Shown here: positions 60,292-64,000 of the stretch, piece by piece | How the letters are laid out: each line of letters opens with the position of its first letter | How positions within the stretch are numbered: position 1 is the first letter of the stretch | Origin: Neolewinella lacunae | GTDB lineage: Bacteria; Bacteroidota; Bacteroidia; Chitinophagales; Saprospiraceae | DNA length: 64,000 bases | Reading direction: 5' to 3' | NCBI RefSeq assembly: GCF_014349155.1 | Contig: NZ_JACSIT010000098.1 | Span: 1-64,000 of the forward strand | Notes under the pieces: generated by a model | What the model was told of the DNA's origin: nothing | Seen by the model: only the letters and a program-made list of their open reading frames with translations | Databases searched by the model: none | Program-made: the position numbers and the translations under genes

Positions 60292-61422
60292 ATGCACTTT
60301 GACCATCTCCTTCACCAGCCTCCGGGGCTTTTGCAGTTGCGGCAGTTGGCTGCGGCTGATCGGCTGCCCCACGCCAATTTGCTTTTGGCGAGCCCGGGCG
60401 GGGGAGGACTGGCCGCAGCGCTGGCCATCGCCACCCTGATGCTGTGCGAAAACCGGCAGGGCGCGGAGGGGGATAGTGCCTGCGGACAGTGCAAGGCCTG
60501 CCGCAAAACCAGCGGCTACGTCCATCCCGATCTTCATTTTGCGTTCCCCACCATCGGCCCCAAGGTTACCAGCGATACCTTTCTGCCGCAGTGGCGCAAA
60601 GCCCTGGAAGAAACACCTTACCAAGAGGCCAACGACTGGCTGCAACGCATTGGGGCCGAAAATAAACAGGGCAACATTACCCGCGAGGATTGTGCCAACA
60701 TCCTGCGTAAGCTCCACCTCAAGATTTTCGAGGGCCGCTACAAGGTGATGCTCATCTGGCTCCCCGAGTACCTCGGCAACGAAGGCAATCGCTTACTGAA
60801 GATGATTGAGGAGCCGCCCGAGCGGACCGTCTTTTTGCTCGTTACCGAACGTATCGAACTCATCCTCAACACGATCCTCAGCCGCTGCCAGCTTACGAAA
60901 CTGGCTCCGCCGACGGCGGATGAGCTGAGCGCTGGCCTCGTGGCCCGGGGGGTGAGCCCCGTGCGTGCCACCGCCGCCGCCCGCCTGGCCGATGGCAACT
61001 TTAACCTGGCCCTGACCCTGGCCGATAGCGAAGCCGCCAGCCACGGACCCCGCTTCCTGGCCTGGATGCGCGCCTGCTTCCTGGGCAGTGCCGCCCGCCT
61101 GACGGAGTGGACCGACGAGTTTGCCTCCCTGGGCCGCGAAAACCAAAAACACTTCCTGCGCTACGCCCTCCACTTCTGGCGGGAATTCCTCGTGCTCAGC
61201 GTCAGCGACGGTGCCGCCGAGCGTGTTCGCCTGCCCGCCGACGAGCTGGAAAGCGCCCGGAAGATGCTCCCGCTGATCGATCACGAACAGCTGGCTGATA
61301 TTACCACCCTCCTCAGCGAATGCTCGGAATACGTCGAACGGAACGCCAATCCCAAAATCCTGTTCCTCGACGCCGGCATCCGCATTCACCAAATCATTCG
61401 CCGGCCCAAATCCGCCGCCTAA
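60292..61422 (+). CDS. holB: DNA polymerase III delta' subunit
   Basis: 376 residues. HANLLLASPGGGGLAAALAIA stands where the Walker A motif lies and is degenerate, as usual for delta'. The zinc module CGQCKACRK and YVHPDLHFAFP, then VMLIWLPEYLGNEGNRLLKMIEEPPERTVFLLVTE (Walker B/sensor region) and SRCQLTKL identify it. Part of the clamp loader. The C-terminal third is helical. It precedes the PSP1 gene by 41 bases, as often in Bacteroidota. Confidence 0.9.
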   Translation: MHFDHLLHQPPGLLQLRQLAAADRLPHANLLLASPGGGGLAAALAIATLMLCENRQGAEGDSACGQCKACRKTSGYVHPDLHFAFPTIGPKVTSDTFLPQWRKALEETPYQEANDWLQRIGAENKQGNITREDCANILRKLHLKIFEGRYKVMLIWLPEYLGNEGNRLLKMIEEPPERTVFLLVTERIELILNTILSRCQLTKLAPPTADELSAGLVARGVSPVRATAAARLADGNFNLALTLADSEAASHGPRFLAWMRACFLGSAARLTEWTDEFASLGRENQKHFLRYALHFWREFLVLSVSDGAAERVRLPADELESARKMLPLIDHEQLADITTLLSECSEYVERNANPKILFLDAGIRIHQIIRRPKSAA

Positions 61423-61463
61423 GTGGACTGGACCCTGCCGACAACATAAAAGCCGATTATCAA

Positions 61464-62915
61464 ATGGGATGTAAATCCTGCGGAAGTGGCACCAACGAAG
61501 ACGGAACCCCCCGGGGTTGCGGCAGCAAAGGTGCCTGCAATACCAGCTCCTGCAACATGCGGAGCACCTACGACTGGCTCACTGACCTGGGCATCGACGA
61601 CCCCTACGCCACCAACATCGTCGAAGTATCCTTCAAAGACGGAGCCTCCCAGGGCTTCTACCACGCACCTGCGGAACTGGAAGTTTACACCGGCGATTAC
61701 GTCGCCGTAGAAACCGACAGTGGCTACAACGTGGGGCGCATCACACTGAGCGGAGACCTCGTCCGCCTGCAAATGAAGAAGAAGGACGTCAAAGAAGCCA
61801 AAGTTACCGAATCCGCCCTGCGCCGCGCCAACGCCCGCGACCTCGAAAAGCTAGCGGAAGTGCGCAGCCTCGAACAGGAAACCCTGGTAAAAGCCCGGGC
61901 CATTGCCGCCGCCAACCACATGAAGATGAAGGTCTCGGACATCGAGTACCAGGGCGACGGCAAGAAGGCCACCATTTATTACACCTGCGACGACCGGATT
62001 GACTTCCGGGAGCTCGTCCGGCAGTACTCCCACCAGTTTCGGATCAAGATCGAAATGCGGCAGATTGGTCCGCGCCAGGAAACGGCGCGTTTGGGCGGCA
62101 TCGGCAGTTGCGGGCGGGAACTGTGTTGCTCCACCTGGCTGAGCGACTTCTCGGCGGTCAACACCTCCGCAGCCCGCTACCAGAACATTGCCATCAACCA
62201 GGCCAAACTCTCCGGGCAGTGCGGCCGCCTCAAGTGCTGCCTCAACTACGAGTTGGATACGTACATGGAGGCCCTCGAGGCCTTTCCCCGCAAGGCGGAT
62301 AAGCTGAAGACCGAAGCTGGCCTGGCCCTCCTGATTAAGACGGACATCTTCAAAGGGGTGATGTACTACACCTACAAGGAAAACCGCGGCCTGCTGTTCC
62401 CCATCCCGGTGGCCAAGGTCCACGAGATCCTGGAAATGAACCGGGCCGGCGAGCAACCCGCCGATTTGCAGTCTAACCAGCTCATCGAGGAGCCCAAAGA
62501 CGAGGTGTTTGGCTACGAAGACGTAACGGGGGCCATCGAACTGCCCGCCGTCGAAAAACGGCGCAAGAAGAAAAAGTCGGCCTCCGGCAAGGGGGGCGAA
62601 AAAACCAGCTCCCGGCAGGGCCGCAACAGCCGGCGGGGCACCCCCCCGGCGGGCGGCGGCAGCGGGGGAGGTGCGGAGAACCGAAGCACTCCGCCGGCGG
62701 GCGATAAACCCGCAAACGCCGAAGAGCGCAGTGGCAAATCCCGCCGCAGCCGGGGCAGTAAGCGCCCCCGCAACCCCGATGGCGAAGGAAGAAGCGCTGC
62801 TGCTCCGGGTCCGGCTTCCGGCCAGACTCCCCCGCCCGAAGGCGGCAATAAAGACCGCAAACGCCGCACGCCCCGGCGGAAAAAAGGCGGTGGACCACCC
62901 CCCAATAAGGATTAA
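61464..62915 (+). CDS. PSP1-domain (RicT-like) protein with long basic tail
   Basis: 483 residues from the ATG at 61464. A Cys-rich start (MGCKSCGSGTNEDGTPRGCG) is followed by the PSP1 domain (about 45-270) with GGIGSCGRELCCSTWLSDF and SGQCGRLKCCLNYELDTYMEAL, whose cysteines bind Fe-S clusters in RicT of Bacillus. The last ~130 residues are low-complexity Arg/Lys/Gly/Pro (KKKSASGKGGEK, KRRTPRRKKGGGPPP), probably an RNA-binding tail. RicT acts with RNase Y in mRNA maturation in Bacillus; the Bacteroidota role is unknown. Grouped with holB. Confidence 0.88.
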   Translation: MGCKSCGSGTNEDGTPRGCGSKGACNTSSCNMRSTYDWLTDLGIDDPYATNIVEVSFKDGASQGFYHAPAELEVYTGDYVAVETDSGYNVGRITLSGDLVRLQMKKKDVKEAKVTESALRRANARDLEKLAEVRSLEQETLVKARAIAAANHMKMKVSDIEYQGDGKKATIYYTCDDRIDFRELVRQYSHQFRIKIEMRQIGPRQETARLGGIGSCGRELCCSTWLSDFSAVNTSAARYQNIAINQAKLSGQCGRLKCCLNYELDTYMEALEAFPRKADKLKTEAGLALLIKTDIFKGVMYYTYKENRGLLFPIPVAKVHEILEMNRAGEQPADLQSNQLIEEPKDEVFGYEDVTGAIELPAVEKRRKKKKSASGKGGEKTSSRQGRNSRRGTPPAGGGSGGGAENRSTPPAGDKPANAEERSGKSRRSRGSKRPRNPDGEGRSAAAPGPASGQTPPPEGGNKDRKRRTPRRKKGGGPPPNKD

Positions 62916-63024
62916 ACAGGGGCGGGGAAACCCCATCCGATTTTCCGCGTTTCCTCTCGGGAGCAGTGGCCGGCAGCCGGGTAGCTTCGCTGGCTCCGGA
63001 GTCGTTCTTTGCTCCCTGTCCCCT

Positions 63025-63045
63025 CCCGGCACCTGCGGCCGCGCA
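63025..63045 (+). repeat. GCGCGGNCGC repeat before lpd
   Basis: CCCGGCACCTGCGGCCGCGC followed by AATAAAAAC, 28 bases before the ATG at 63073. Confidence 0.82.
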
Positions 63046-63072
63046 ATAAAAACAATCGCAACCTAAGCAACT

Positions 63073-64000
63073 ATGCAGTACGATCTCATCATCATCGGTA
63101 GTGGCCCCGGCGGCTACGTGGCCGCCATCCGCGCCGCCCAGCTGGGCCTCAAAACGGCCATCATCGAACGCTACAATGCCCTGGGCGGTACCTGCCTGAA
63201 CGTGGGCTGTATCCCTTCCAAGGCCCTGCTCGATAGCTCCGAGCACTACCACGCCGCCCACGAAAAATTTGCCGAACACGGGATCAAGATCAGCAACCTT
63301 GGCGTTGACATGCCGCAGATGATCAAGCGGAAAAACGAGGTGGTGGCCCAGACGGTAGGTGGCGTTCAGTTTCTGATGAAGAAAAATAAGGTCGACGTCT
63401 TCTACGGCCACGGTACGCTCACGGGACCGAACGAGGTGAAAGTAGCGATGAACGAAGGGGAGGACCAGACGCTGACGGCCAAAAATTTCATCGTCGCCAC
63501 GGGCTCGAAGCCCATTACGCCGGCGATGATGAACTACGATAAAAACCGCGTCATCACCAGCACCGAAGCGCTCAACATCGATAAGGTTCCCGGCCGCATG
63601 GTCATCGTGGGCGGCGGAGTTATCGGCCTGGAACTGGGCAGCGTCTTTGCCCGTCTGGGCACCCAGGTTGACGTGGTGGAGTTCCAGGACCGCATTTTGC
63701 CGACGATGGATGGCGACTGCTCGAAGGAACTCATGCGCGCGCTCAAGAAAACGGGCATCAACTTCCACCTCAAGCACAAGGTAACGGACGTGAAAGGCCT
63801 CAAAACCAAGGCCAAGGTGACGCTGGAAAAGAACGACGGTGGCGAACCCTTCGAAATCGAAGCCGACTACTGCCTGATTGCCATCGGTCGCCGCCCCTAC
63901 ACCGACAATTTGGGCCTGGATAAGGCCGGCGTTGAGCTCGACGACCGCGGCCGCGTCATCGTGGATGATCACCTGCGGACCTCGGCCTCGCACATCTTTG
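63073..64000 (+). CDS. lpdA: Dihydrolipoyl dehydrogenase, cut by the window end
   Basis: 309 residues are visible from the ATG at 63073; the frame is open to the last base. FAD motif IIIGSGPGGYVAAIRAAQLG, redox disulfide GGTCLNVGCIPSK, NAD motif VIVGGGVIGLELGSVFARLG and IAIGRRPYTDNLGL are all present. It is the E3 subunit of pyruvate, 2-oxoglutarate or glycine complexes. The C-terminal interface domain with the active-site His lies beyond the window. No other complex subunit adjoins on the visible side. Confidence 0.95.
   Translation, partial: MQYDLIIIGSGPGGYVAAIRAAQLGLKTAIIERYNALGGTCLNVGCIPSKALLDSSEHYHAAHEKFAEHGIKISNLGVDMPQMIKRKNEVVAQTVGGVQFLMKKNKVDVFYGHGTLTGPNEVKVAMNEGEDQTLTAKNFIVATGSKPITPAMMNYDKNRVITSTEALNIDKVPGRMVIVGGGVIGLELGSVFARLGTQVDVVEFQDRILPTMDGDCSKELMRALKKTGINFHLKHKVTDVKGLKTKAKVTLEKNDGGEPFEIEADYCLIAIGRRPYTDNLGLDKAGVELDDRGRVIVDDHLRTSASHIF

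Noticed and set aside
59942-60439. Open frame of 165 codons before holB
   Set aside because: It crosses the dispersed repeat, has odd composition and overlaps holB in another frame.

Overview
The window looks like a chromosomal contig from a GC-rich member of the Bacteroidota, most likely the Saprospirales (Lewinella/Neolewinella type). The grounds are Bacteroidota-specific genes (a GldB-like gliding lipoprotein, a PorT-family barrel, a T9SS type-B C-terminal sorting domain, a lipoprotein Omp85/TamL, a tailed PSP1/RicT protein, a DUF4129-DUF4350-MoxR operon), promoter boxes of the Bacteroidota form TAnnTTTG, and few Shine-Dalgarno sequences. The genus is an inference. Position 1 is exactly the first base of an IS1182-type inverted repeat, so the window probably starts at a contig edge.

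Region 1 (1-14 kb) is an accessory, defence-like island. An IS1182 element has removed the 5' part of an Eco57I/type IIG-like adenine methyltransferase. Its stop codon overlaps the start of a large leucine-rich-repeat Roco (Roc-COR) GTPase. An Mrr-type restriction endonuclease and a second Roco GTPase follow. Two further relics of the methyltransferase 3' end show that the block arose by duplication. Next comes a two-gene operon, an AAA/ABC-type ATPase plus a small PD-(D/E)xK nuclease candidate, bracketed by direct copies of a composite repeat built on 10-bp-spaced CTCCATG motifs. These two modules are the best candidates for undescribed systems.

Region 2 (14.5-18.3 kb, minus strand) is a compact xylan-use operon: GH10 xylanase lipoprotein, GPH-family sugar symporter, and a GH43 enzyme without a signal peptide. 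A repeat-rich spacer (18.4-18.86 kb) separates it from the core.

Region 3 (18.9-64 kb) is ordinary core genome: a RamB-like XRE regulator, cinA, era, a meaB-lemA-TPM-TPM operon, MFS transporter, HMG-CoA synthase, AI-2E family protein, pnuC, tamL, rRNA/tRNA methyltransferase, alpha/beta hydrolases, a CYTH protein, proS, several outer-membrane and T9SS/gliding proteins, a 2OG-Fe(II) oxygenase, tatA, rnhB, the MoxR operon, a secreted M43-like protease, adenine deaminase, holB, a PSP1 protein and the start of lpd. A minus-strand small RNA is likely at 31.1-31.25 kb, with promoter, folded 5' end and terminator all visible.

Across the whole window an 18-19 bp repeat with core GCGCGGNCGCAGGTGC recurs about 17 times. 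Most copies lie between genes, with an orientation that depends on whether they precede a start or follow a stop. A few lie in frame inside genes. No tRNA, rRNA or CRISPR array was recognised.
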